Assembly (NCBI GenBank): GCA_001275005.1
Contig: JWZX01001062.1
Location: 1-20,452 of the forward strand
DNA from: Chrysochromulina tobinii
Lineage: Eukaryota; Haptophyta; Prymnesiales; Chrysochromulinaceae
Direction of reading: 5' to 3'
DNA: 20,452 nt
Made by a program: the position numbers and the translations under genes. Below, in pieces: positions 9,401 to 17,050 of the stretch (the first letter of the stretch is position 1; every line of letters begins with the position of its first letter). The notes under the pieces are model-generated. The model saw only the letters and a list, made by a program, of their open reading frames with translations. It had not been told where the DNA came from and searched no databases.

Positions 9401-9547
9401 GTCAGGGCGGCAGTCAAGGTGGAAGCGTCGCGGCTGGCGACGCGTCTGCTGCATTCGGATGCGGCGCTCGCAGTCGAGACGGGCGTGACGAGGGCCGCCG
9501 CCGCGGCGGCATCCGTGACCGCTTCAGACGGGCATTGCGTAGTGTAG
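6410..9547 (+). CDS. RlmN/Cfr-like radical-SAM RNA methyltransferase – DnaJ-type zinc finger – FAD monooxygenase fusion
   Basis: One uninterrupted 1045-codon frame from an ATG. Residues 1-20 (MRNGVLLSLLCMLSRTTAA) resemble a signal or targeting peptide. Residues about 28-465 are an RlmN/Cfr-type methyltransferase, which transfers a methyl from SAM to C2 of adenine in 23S rRNA and tRNA: Cys142, the 4Fe-4S motif C149-x3-C153-x2-C156, GLGEP (198-202), WSLHSA (269-274), LIPYNPG (358-364) and SACGQL with Cys459, so both catalytic cysteines are present. An acidic insert (251-262) and a repeat-rich insert (369-410) interrupt it. Residues 524-556 hold CLACHGHG and CDRCDGMG, a half DnaJ-type zinc finger. 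Residues 608-1045 are an aromatic-hydroxylase-type flavoprotein: GGGIGG (614-619), GADGIHS (771-777) and GDAAHPMAPFKGQGAN (922-937). An organellar rRNA role is likely for the first part; the flavoprotein substrate is unknown. Fusion of these families is unusual. Confidence 0.9.
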   Translation: MRNGVLLSLLCMLSRTTAAVPSLLSRPLGELAALAGGPQAAKHLWSTLRRGRDPTKLWQVDERAVAAASGHGIGLSERLSLALQHRPLDDVATVSLETCAADGTKKLLLKLADGLEVETVLIPPLPSERRVASNARARTTLCISSQVGCRQGCVFCATGRMGLLRNLTADEILAQAYHAERVAAASGMPSLSNIVFMGLGEPADNADHVRFAYRALLDPQRFGFGRQSVVVSSVMPTPTAFDSILGRMHSDDKDDTEEAQEDRGPMLAWSLHSADEQLRKKLVPTARYPPTVLRDGLCASLLSRPPRRRRVLIEYVLIAGVNDRIADAESLAAFLEPLHRACHDLARRSGRTGVLVNLIPYNPGLPAPKSDDQPSLDNNLDNLPIPTLDDQPSLDNLPISEPIREPAQTGGRAAGSLPHFSTFERPSFEAVDAFQDRLRALGVWASVRAARGGDQASACGQLATSARLSKPRVDGSAGAAGDSPDGASASSSGGAPGGTGGDGAAIRRQTERLLHSPVDEHRVCLACHGHGSRMLRKRRASAVPPQVRCDRCDGMGLVPVVTVAQVATELEREISTEIGTGGDEAESSEGAVVGRSTGGAHDGAHEALAVAVVGGGIGGLALALALQQRGVVVGVFERDGDFFERSQGYGLTLQQGSKAVRDLGLESAAAAAGVSSSLHISRDASGRELGRHGSATREENGSPSGRRNLHLPRQSLRALLCARLKPGTIRWGCRLDTITQQNTGQHKGQHDRPTLSFNGGERQVSADVVVGADGIHSVVRQFAAPTQMPTAAEPRGVGLRALGVAVVLGYAKCAHELCAGFDTVFEQLDGETRLYAMPFSPPPEGTTMWQVSFPMEPEAAAALAQGGGEALLAHARERCANWATPVPELLGATRADDVTGYPIYDRPVGSRFGTGGRITLLGDAAHPMAPFKGQGANQALVDALALARALYDSELGDAAAASLEPSATVEEEGAPRRRRRSRQPIVDAIEQYERAAAVRAAVKVEASRLATRLLHSDAALAVETGVTRAAAAAASVTASDGHCVV
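7519..7597 (+). repeat. In-frame 25-bp direct repeat, 54-bp period, inside the radical-SAM domain
   Basis: The 25-mer beginning ggacgaccagccgagc lies exactly at 7519-7543 and again at 7573-7597. A shorter cttggacaactt motif also recurs between and after the copies. The period of 18 codons keeps the frame. It encodes a D-D-Q-P-S-L-D-N repeat within the insert between LIPYNPG and the last conserved cysteine region of the methyltransferase. Confidence 0.85.
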
Positions 9548-9886
9548 GAAGATATGCGTTGAGCTAGCGCCTAGCGGCAGCGCGCAGCGCGGTACCGTTT
9601 AGCGTTACGAGCGCCTTACTGTCGTAACTATCCGACCCGCCCCCCGCGCCCCGGCGGAGCCCGGTGTGCGCTCCTGTGTGCATGCTTGGTTTAGTCACAA
9701 TCATCCGATCATACAAGCTCAGCAGAGAGCTACCGACTTTCATCCACAGCATCATCGCGTGTTCACGCTCAGCACAAATGCACACCGCAAGATTATACAT
9801 GCCCACATACGATAACGTCTCTCTTGCATGCTCTCGTCACTCTTGTGTCAAATTCAGTCCATACAGGACAGCTGTACTGTACGCCG
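9548..9886. other. Convergent intergenic region, no gene seen
   Basis: These 339 bp lie between two converging stop codons and presumably carry both 3' untranslated regions. A short C-rich run occurs near 9643-9656, after which composition becomes more AT-rich. Only short open frames are present, and they match no family I recognise. I see no tRNA, hairpin array or mobile element. Confidence 0.55.
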
Positions 9887-12800
9887 TCATTCGATTCCGG
9901 CCTCATGAAAGTTCAGCTCCGTATCCTTGCGGTAGAGCTCCGCGAGCTGGTCGAGCCACCATCCGGCGGTCCATGTGGTGCGGAAGTTGAAGTCCTGCCC
10001 CTGGGGGAACGTCAACTTTCCATCGGGCAGCTTGCCCACCCCGTGAAGCACCCAGTCGCGCGCAAAGAGGAGCTCGACGCGCTGCATGTATGCCCCGCCG
10101 ATGATGCTACGGAGGAGCTCGCTCACGCGCACGGCGCCGACGAGGTCCTGTGTTTCGGTCTTGGCATCATTCACCTTCTTGAGCAACTGGTCGAACATCT
10201 CGAGCACCACAGAGGCCGGCTGGTACGCGTAATGGTCCGTCTTCTTCTGAACGATCTTAGCGGCGACGGCCACATAGTGAAGGCCCGAGATGAGCACAAT
10301 CCGCACCGGCTCGCTGCTCTCCCCCTGGGATTCGAGCGCGAATTCTTTGAGCTGCGAGGCGAGCTTGTCGTCCTGGTTGCTCACCACGCGCTTAATCTCC
10401 TCGCGCCATTCGTCGAGCCCAGCTTTACGCTTTCCCGGGTCCTTCTCCGGGTCATTCTCGACGTCCTTTTTGATGCGTTCGACCTTTACCTTGAGCTGCA
10501 GATCGTAGCTCGTGAAGCCGTCTAGGCCCGACAGCTGCACGGAGCCTTGACCGCCCGAGATGAGCGCGAGGGGCGGCTCGAGCCCGGCAGCCTGTAGTGC
10601 GTACTCTACCGACTTATGCTCCCACATGGCCTCCTCTTTCTGCGACACCGCAAACCACTTTGAGTCGATCGAGCGCGAGTGCGAGAGCTTCTCCGCCTTT
10701 GCCCGGAGCGTGTCGCGTAGTGCGTCCATCACGGGCCGTCCCTTTTCTCGCAACTCGTTGCTGAGCTGTCGGTACCACGCTGTCAGCCCGATGCACACGC
10801 TGGTGAACAAGCAATGCTGCAGCTCCTTGTGCTTCTCGAATGCGGTCTCCATGGCTTTGTGAAGCGTGGCCACGAGCTCCTCGAACATGGGATCCTTTTC
10901 CCCCAGCCCACCCTTGAAGATCTTTTCAAAGTCGAGCTTCCCACTGTTGGGGAGCTCTTTGATCTCGGCGTCTTTAGCCTCTATCAAGCTGACCGTCCGG
11001 AAGCGCACCCAGATCATGATTTTACACGCGCCCGTGCCCACGTCGAGCACGAAGGCGCCCACGCCGACGAAATCACCCACGTCCAGCTTGGACTCGTCCT
11101 TGCCGCGCAATGCGCACAGCGGCGGGTTGCCCTCCTTACTGTCGCCGAACTGGCCGTGGAACTCGCGCAAGGCGCCAACTTTGACCTCGCGACTCATCGA
11201 TTTCGCGCTGCGTGCCATCATGTGCGCGGTTAGGCCGTTCCGGTCGGTTTTTGTGCGGTCGCACCCCGCATGCAACAGCTCACGGATGGTCGGGGCGTGG
11301 AGGCACTCCGCCGCATACATGAGTGCTGTCTTGCCAGTGCTGTCAATCGCGTTGAGTACCTCTTTCTTGACGATCAGCCGCTTCTGAGGCGGCGCGATCT
11401 GGGTCCCGGCGGTCACGGCCTTCCCGCACACTTGCGTGCTGGGCGTGACCGCATTCGAAGCCATGTTCTGCTTAGGATGGCGAGTCTGATTCTGATGGCT
11501 CCCGAAGGTCTCGCAAGTCGAGAGCAGATGCACCATCTCCTTAATCCCCGACCGTGCTGCGAGCATGAGGGCGGTCATGCCGTCCTTATTCCGGTCGAGG
11601 AGGTCCCATCCCTCGACCACCAGGATTTCCGCAGCTTGCACATGCCCGTTGTGCGCCGCGTGCATCAGCGCTGTCATGCCCTCGCCGTCCGTCTCCTCCA
11701 TCTGCGGCATCCCATCTCGCTCATTGCGCTTACCACTGGCGATCAGCAGCGGAATGATAGCGTCGTGGCCGCGCTTGCAGGCCCACATGAGCGCAGTGAG
11801 CCCATTCTTATCCTTTAGGTGCACGTCTGCTTCCCGGCGCAGCAGTGCTTGCACTGTCTGCAGGTGGCCGCGACGCGCTGCCAGGATGAGAGCCGTCTGC
11901 TGCGCCAGGCCCTCCTTGCGGTTAATGTAATAATCCTTCTCCTTGCGGTCCATGCAACGCTTCTCCTTGCGCTTGTCGTCAGGCGAGGTCGGCGAGACCT
12001 CGCCAAGTTGAACACCTGTCTGGATGATCCCCCAGTTTCCGCCATCGGTCTTCAACTTGGCGAGCACCTCGACCACCTCTGAGTGGCCAAAGTAGGCGGC
12101 CTGCGTGAGCGCGGTGCTCCCCTCGGCATCGGGCATGAACGGATCCGCCTTGTTCTCGAGCAGCGTCTGGATGCACTGCTTTGAGCCAGCGCGTGCAGCC
12201 ATAATGAGTGGCGTGCGTTGGAGTTCGTCGGTGCGTTGGATGTTGACGTCTGACTTTTTTTGGATCAGCAGCTGAGCAGCATCGACGAAACCGTTTTGGC
12301 ACGCGCGCAGAAGCGCCGACGTGCCGTTCTCCTCAGTATGCTCCACCATTTTTGTCACAATGTCGAGAGCATGTTTTTCGACCTGTTTTTCATTTGTTTC
12401 ACCATGTTTCTCGGCAGCTGCGAAATGGTTCTTGTCATCGAGCAAGATCTCAACGACGTCTATGTGGCCTTCGAGCACTGCTATCGTGAGCGCCGTGCAG
12501 CCCCCCTCTTCGGTCTTCAGCAACGGGTCGGCATGCTTCTCTAGCAGACAATGCACCGTTTTTGAGAAGCCACGGAAGGCGGCGAGCATCAGCGGAGTGA
12601 TGCCGAACTTGCCCGGCGCGTTCACGTCAACATCCGTCACCACCTGCTCGAGCTCTCGCTTGCTTAGGGTTCCCGAGCGGTCGACATCGATCGTGCTGAA
12701 GCGCACTTGCAGCACTTCGTCAGTCAGCCGCTCGGCACCAGGCTTGGTATTCCGCTCGTGATCACAGTAGTCCTTAAAAGAGCCGAAGACCTCTTCCTCG

Positions 12801-15800
12801 CCGCCCATGTCAGCACCGACACTAGACGTCCTTTTGAGCGGGACCAGCATGTCCACCTTGCCATCCTTCGTCGTGTCTACTGCACCGAGAAGCAAGCCCG
12901 ATAATTTGGCGTCCCCGTTTGAAGGGTCAAGAATCAATTGGAGCAGCTTTGGCTTCGGCGTGCTATCCGCGCATAACTGATTAATAAGCTTATCCGCCTC
13001 AGATTTCTTGATCGCCGTGCGCAGCCGTGGGCTCGCGCGCTTGCCCATAAGCGACCAATCGTACGGACGCACGCCATGGATGTTCGATATGAAGGCTGGC
13101 TGAAGGTGCGCGAGCGGCTGCATCGCGGGGTGCGTGAGGAGGGCCGTGCACGCCTTCTCGCACCCATTCTCCGCCGCCTCGTGCAGGGCCGTGTTGGCGT
13201 GCTCGTCCGCGTGCAGCGGGCTCAACCCCTTATCGAGAAGCGCAGTGAGCACCGCAACATTGTCTTGCGCGGCTGCCGCGCGTAGCACAGCGCCTGCGTC
13301 GTTGTTACCAAAGGGCAACACGAGCGTCGTCTTGATCGTGGTGCCGTTCGGGAGCTTCACAAGGTGCACCACCTTAGCGTCCCCATGTCGTACATCGTGC
13401 CGAGCGCCGCTTTGGGAATCCTTTTTGGGATCCTTGTCGGGCAGCTGGATGTTCGCGAGCAGCACGCCGCGCTGATAGTCGATGTCGTCCTTGTGCTCGC
13501 CGTCTGCCAAGGCCAGCAGCGTGCTGCCAATCTTGATCGGCTTGTCCTCGATGAGCTTATGGCTCTCGAGGAACTGTACGAAGCAGCGGAGAACGCGCTC
13601 CGCTTGCTCCGCCTTGGGCGTGAGCAGACCGACGATCGTAGATGCCCACGCGCTGATCTCATTGGGGTCCTTGAGGAGCATCTTGAGAAGGATCAGCCGG
13701 TCGCGCGGACCCACGTTATCGCTGGACTTGCCCACCTTGACCACATCCTCGTTGGACTGTGGTTTTACGTCACCACCGCGAAGGTCGGTCGCCGAGACCG
13801 TTTTGGACGCTCTCGGCGGTTGCGACCGCGCCAAGGGCGGCCGCAACTGGGATGTCGATTTCTTGAAGGGGGGCGATTTCTTGTAGAGGCTCTCGTCTTC
13901 GGCTTCATAGATGCTCGGGTCTTCGGCGTCATAGATGCAATCGATGGCCTCATAGTCGTCAGTTGTGAGCATTGAGTGCAGCCTCGGCCCCTTCTTTTCG
14001 TTACACAATCGGAGGGACAGGTGCAACAGCACGATGGCCAGATCGATCTTCTTGCTCACTGCGCACAGCTTCGCGGCGTTGAAGGACTTCAAAGCCTCGT
14101 CCCGCCAATCCTCCATGCCACCGAACGAGGGGGACGCTGTGGAGTCAGCGTCAGCGACGGCCCTAGGCTCGACAGCCGTTGGACTCACGATCAGCGAGAG
14201 TCGGGAGTTCTCTTTCTTGGCCAATTCCGATAGTCGGGAGTTCTCTTTCTTGGCCAATTTGCTGAGCAGGGTGAACACCTCTTCCTTGGCCGAGAGCGCC
14301 TTGTCGGTAGCCTCTCGGTAGTTCTCGGCCTCGTTGAACCACTTGGGCTCTCGCTTGAGTGCAGAGCTCTTGAGGTCCTCAAGAGGCACGAGCGCCTTGC
14401 TCGGCGCGTCGGCGCGCGTGAATTGCTCCATGAGCAAATCGACGAACTGAACGTGCGAGTTCTGCAGGCGCGAGACGACCTGATCGATGGTGGCAGCCTT
14501 CTGATTGGTCGTCGGCCGCAGCACGACCACCAGCACCGAGCCATCGACGCGCGTGTCGAGCACTTCGACGCCCGTGAGCGGCGCGAAGAGAATCTCGCGC
14601 TCGAACGGGTACTGCGAGAGCCACGAGAGATCGCAGCCGCGGTCGACGAGGCCCTGGTGGATCTCGAAGACGATGCCCGACGCATCCTTATCCTTTGTCT
14701 TTTCATACGCACCAGCGTACGTCATCGCCACCTTGTAGTCGAGCGTTGTGCTCATAAAGCCCGGCTCGACGCCCCCCTTGATACCGTGCTCGTTCTTCGT
14801 GCGGAAGGCATACGGGAGGGCGAGGCCCTTGAGCCCGCGGTAGACGCATGCGGCGGGCGTGAGTACCTTGAGCTTGACGATGGCCGAGTTGAGCACCCAG
14901 ATTGTCGTCGTGTACCTATTGCCCTTGCACAGCTGCTGGAAATAGTCTTTCATCCACTTCGGCGCAGCGCCCGCATTCGCGCGCAGCACCGCATTGTATT
15001 TTTGGAACATCGGCCCCGTATACAGGCGCGACGCGATGAACTCCTCCTTGCGCAGCGGGCGTTGCGCATGCAGGCGCAGACGATTGTTGACATCACTGAT
15101 GGCGACGTCGAAGGTGTCGAGTTCCCGCTCGTTGCGCAGCTTGCGCCGTTCAAGACCCTCCGCCTGCTCCGAGGGGTATGACTTCCTCTTCAGCACCTCC
15201 TTGCCACGCGCCGGGTCGACGACAAAGTACCACTCGATGCAGGAACTTGTGTGGCAAAGGTAATTCGACGTGGTGAACCAAATGTCTGAATCGCTCCTCT
15301 TCGTGTGCTCGCGGCGCATCGATTCAAACAAATCGGGATTGGGCATCCCCACCGCCACCTCGAGCCCGTCGTAGAAGGCCTTGATGTCGCACAGGTGGAA
15401 TTCGGACATCTTGCCCATCATGAACTTCTCCGTGAACTTCTCCGAGAGCTCGCTGGACGTGTACCCCTCTTGCAGCTTAGACAAGCCGTTGGCGAGCGTC
15501 TCGGCCAGCGACACCGGCGTCTTTTCGAGCAGCTTGCCGAGTATAGCAAGCCGTTGCGGCTCGTCCATCTTCCCCAGGTGGCGCAAGAAAGCTAGCTCGG
15601 CCGCCGCGAGCGTACGCTTCTTGTCCCCCTCGGTCGACGCTTCGTCAGCTCCGCCAGCGGGCTTCGCCCTGAGTTCCTCATTCGCACTGAGTTTCTTAAC
15701 GAGGGGCGCGGTGAGCAGCTCGGCGATCATGCTGTGCACCTCCTGTGTCGTGCACCACGTGTTCGCTCGCCACGTCTCCGGCATCTTCCCGGGTGGCTTC

Positions 15801-17050
15801 GGCGGGCCGCCTCCTCCGCTTCCCGCCTCCCAATTTGAATCCGTTGATGGCCGCCGCCCGCCTCCGCCGGCGCTCGGTGCGGCGCTCGGTGCGCCTGCTT
15901 TACTACCCCCCTCGGCGCCCTGCACCTTGGCGGCCGCGGCTGCAGCCTCCTCCGCCGCCTCCGCCGCCTTCGCGGCCGCGGCCGCGGCTGCGGCCTCCTT
16001 CGCCGCCTCCATACCCGCCTCCACTGCCTCCTTCAGCAGCGCATCCACCTTTTCCGGCTCCAGATCCGCCACCTGGCCCGACACAAGCGCATCCATCAGC
16101 TCCGGCGCTGACAGTGTGCACGCCAGTCTGTCGACGCCGACGGCGCCCACGCCAACGGCGCCCACGCCGACGGCGCCTCCGCCGACGGCGTCACCGCCGA
16201 CGGCGCCGCCGGCAGTGTTGGCGCCACCGGCAGTGGGCATCGCGCGGGGGATCTGCCCCGCCACTTGGCGCTGGAGCTTGGTGATCTGATCTCGAGCTGT
16301 CGCGAGCGCCTCCTCCAAAGTGCGGATCTCCTCTTTCGCCGCATGCAGCTGCGCCTTCGCCTCCTCGCGTCCGGCACGCTCCTCGGCTGCCTTAGCGTGA
16401 AACGTAGCGGCATCGGCCGCGGCGCTGGAGCACGCCTCCGCGCGCCGCAGCGGAGCGGAGGGCGGCGGGCGGTGCGAGCGTTGGTGAGGCCCATGAGGCC
16501 CCAACTCCTCCGCCGCGCCGTCGTCGGTGAGCAGCGGCTCGTTGGCCGCGGCGCTGATCGCGGCGCGCGCGGTCTCCGCACGGGTGAGTGGCAGCGAGCT
16601 GGCGAGCGCCGGATCGTCGCCCTGGGCCGCGCGCGCCGAGTCGTTGAGCTGGAGCCGCAGGTAGTTGTTCTCGGCGCGCAGCTTGAGCTTCTCTGTGCGC
16701 AGCTTGGTCACTTTGCGCTGCTCGTCGACGAGCTGCTTCATCTGCTCGTGCATCCGTTTTTTCAGCTCCTCGTACATCAGCTCGACAGTCCGCAGCCGCT
16801 CGCGGCCGGGCGAAGCAGTCGCCGCGCTTGCCGGGCGCATGCCTCGTGTGGCGCCAGAGGGCGGGCCGACAGGTGCGATCGGCCGCCGTCCGCTGCTGCC
16901 AACTGGGTTGTCGGCCTGCATGAAAGCTTCCGCAACATTTCGCTGCGCACGCGCGGCATCGGCGTCCTCGCGCGCCCGCGCGGTGCGAGCGTCGGAGGCG
17001 GTCGGGTATTGCAGGTAGCTGTAAGTGCCTGTGGCCGCAGGCTGGGACAT
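9887..17050 (-). CDS. Giant multidomain protein: coiled coil, R-S-E ADP-ribosyltransferase, EF-hand, ~13 ankyrin repeats, apyrase-like domain
   Basis: I start at the ATG at 17048-17050 (2387 residues); the frame opens 12 codons earlier only with TTG. In order: coiled coils (about 85-138 and 217-265), a Gly/Ala/Val repeat (282-306), an Ala-rich helix (342-377), and a conserved-looking unknown region (424-700). The ADP-ribosyltransferase fold (about 730-848) has VYRG (R738), FMSTT (S767) and the FEREI loop (E817-x-E819); this R-S-E set typifies arginine-type mono-ADP-ribosyltransferases using NAD. Ankyrin repeats follow: two at about 1250-1305, the rest at 1478-1949 with TPLMLAA / TALMHAA cores. 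A canonical EF-hand loop DVDRSGTLSKRE lies at 1455-1466, with a degenerate one near 1392. The C-terminus (1990-2250) resembles GDA1/CD39 apyrases: DVGTGACK (2003), GGLG (2047), LTAWYRQL (2089), SGGQGSVQL (2165). No signal peptide or membrane helix is seen, so it is probably cytosolic. Partners are unknown. Confidence 0.86.
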   Translation of the reverse strand: MSQPAATGTYSYLQYPTASDARTARAREDADAARAQRNVAEAFMQADNPVGSSGRRPIAPVGPPSGATRGMRPASAATASPGRERLRTVELMYEELKKRMHEQMKQLVDEQRKVTKLRTEKLKLRAENNYLRLQLNDSARAAQGDDPALASSLPLTRAETARAAISAAANEPLLTDDGAAEELGPHGPHQRSHRPPPSAPLRRAEACSSAAADAATFHAKAAEERAGREEAKAQLHAAKEEIRTLEEALATARDQITKLQRQVAGQIPRAMPTAGGANTAGGAVGGDAVGGGAVGVGAVGVGAVGVDRLACTLSAPELMDALVSGQVADLEPEKVDALLKEAVEAGMEAAKEAAAAAAAAKAAEAAEEAAAAAAKVQGAEGGSKAGAPSAAPSAGGGGRRPSTDSNWEAGSGGGGPPKPPGKMPETWRANTWCTTQEVHSMIAELLTAPLVKKLSANEELRAKPAGGADEASTEGDKKRTLAAAELAFLRHLGKMDEPQRLAILGKLLEKTPVSLAETLANGLSKLQEGYTSSELSEKFTEKFMMGKMSEFHLCDIKAFYDGLEVAVGMPNPDLFESMRREHTKRSDSDIWFTTSNYLCHTSSCIEWYFVVDPARGKEVLKRKSYPSEQAEGLERRKLRNERELDTFDVAISDVNNRLRLHAQRPLRKEEFIASRLYTGPMFQKYNAVLRANAGAAPKWMKDYFQQLCKGNRYTTTIWVLNSAIVKLKVLTPAACVYRGLKGLALPYAFRTKNEHGIKGGVEPGFMSTTLDYKVAMTYAGAYEKTKDKDASGIVFEIHQGLVDRGCDLSWLSQYPFEREILFAPLTGVEVLDTRVDGSVLVVVLRPTTNQKAATIDQVVSRLQNSHVQFVDLLMEQFTRADAPSKALVPLEDLKSSALKREPKWFNEAENYREATDKALSAKEEVFTLLSKLAKKENSRLSELAKKENSRLSLIVSPTAVEPRAVADADSTASPSFGGMEDWRDEALKSFNAAKLCAVSKKIDLAIVLLHLSLRLCNEKKGPRLHSMLTTDDYEAIDCIYDAEDPSIYEAEDESLYKKSPPFKKSTSQLRPPLARSQPPRASKTVSATDLRGGDVKPQSNEDVVKVGKSSDNVGPRDRLILLKMLLKDPNEISAWASTIVGLLTPKAEQAERVLRCFVQFLESHKLIEDKPIKIGSTLLALADGEHKDDIDYQRGVLLANIQLPDKDPKKDSQSGARHDVRHGDAKVVHLVKLPNGTTIKTTLVLPFGNNDAGAVLRAAAAQDNVAVLTALLDKGLSPLHADEHANTALHEAAENGCEKACTALLTHPAMQPLAHLQPAFISNIHGVRPYDWSLMGKRASPRLRTAIKKSEADKLINQLCADSTPKPKLLQLILDPSNGDAKLSGLLLGAVDTTKDGKVDMLVPLKRTSSVGADMGGEEEVFGSFKDYCDHERNTKPGAERLTDEVLQVRFSTIDVDRSGTLSKRELEQVVTDVDVNAPGKFGITPLMLAAFRGFSKTVHCLLEKHADPLLKTEEGGCTALTIAVLEGHIDVVEILLDDKNHFAAAEKHGETNEKQVEKHALDIVTKMVEHTEENGTSALLRACQNGFVDAAQLLIQKKSDVNIQRTDELQRTPLIMAARAGSKQCIQTLLENKADPFMPDAEGSTALTQAAYFGHSEVVEVLAKLKTDGGNWGIIQTGVQLGEVSPTSPDDKRKEKRCMDRKEKDYYINRKEGLAQQTALILAARRGHLQTVQALLRREADVHLKDKNGLTALMWACKRGHDAIIPLLIASGKRNERDGMPQMEETDGEGMTALMHAAHNGHVQAAEILVVEGWDLLDRNKDGMTALMLAARSGIKEMVHLLSTCETFGSHQNQTRHPKQNMASNAVTPSTQVCGKAVTAGTQIAPPQKRLIVKKEVLNAIDSTGKTALMYAAECLHAPTIRELLHAGCDRTKTDRNGLTAHMMARSAKSMSREVKVGALREFHGQFGDSKEGNPPLCALRGKDESKLDVGDFVGVGAFVLDVGTGACKIMIWVRFRTVSLIEAKDAEIKELPNSGKLDFEKIFKGGLGEKDPMFEELVATLHKAMETAFEKHKELQHCLFTSVCIGLTAWYRQLSNELREKGRPVMDALRDTLRAKAEKLSHSRSIDSKWFAVSQKEEAMWEHKSVEYALQAAGLEPPLALISGGQGSVQLSGLDGFTSYDLQLKVKVERIKKDVENDPEKDPGKRKAGLDEWREEIKRVVSNQDDKLASQLKEFALESQGESSEPVRIVLISGLHYVAVAAKIVQKKTDHYAYQPASVVLEMFDQLLKKVNDAKTETQDLVGAVRVSELLRSIIGGAYMQRVELLFARDWVLHGVGKLPDGKLTFPQGQDFNFRTTWTAGWWLDQLAELYRKDTELNFHEAGIE
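14199..14259 (-). repeat. In-frame 28-bp direct repeat, 33-bp period, in the giant protein gene
   Basis: The sequence starting agtcgggagttctctttctt occurs exactly at 14199-14226 and 14232-14259. On the coding strand it encodes two copies of an 11-residue unit (L-A-K-K-E-N-S-R-L-S-x) at about residues 932-952, in the helical linker after the ADP-ribosyltransferase domain. The full identity suggests a recent duplication. Confidence 0.88.
16133..16207 (-). repeat. 15-bp coding minisatellite, five units
   Basis: Five consecutive 15-bp units of type cacgccgacggcgcc lie at 16133-16147, 16148-16162, 16163-16177, 16178-16192 and 16193-16207, with one to a few substitutions each. On the coding strand they encode a G-A-V-G-V-type pentapeptide repeat (about residues 282-306) joining a coiled coil to the Ala-rich region. 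Copy number is probably variable between strains. Confidence 0.85.

Noticed and set aside
9880-9905. tRNA T-loop-like attcgattcc
   Set aside because: It lies at the 3' end of the giant gene coding region and no acceptor or anticodon stems can be formed around it.
13364-13975. 203-codon plus-strand open frame
   Set aside because: Antisense to the linker of the giant gene; starts and stops unrelated to any motif.
14423-15181. 252-codon plus-strand open frame
   Set aside because: Antisense to the ADP-ribosyltransferase core of the giant gene; no recognisable domain.
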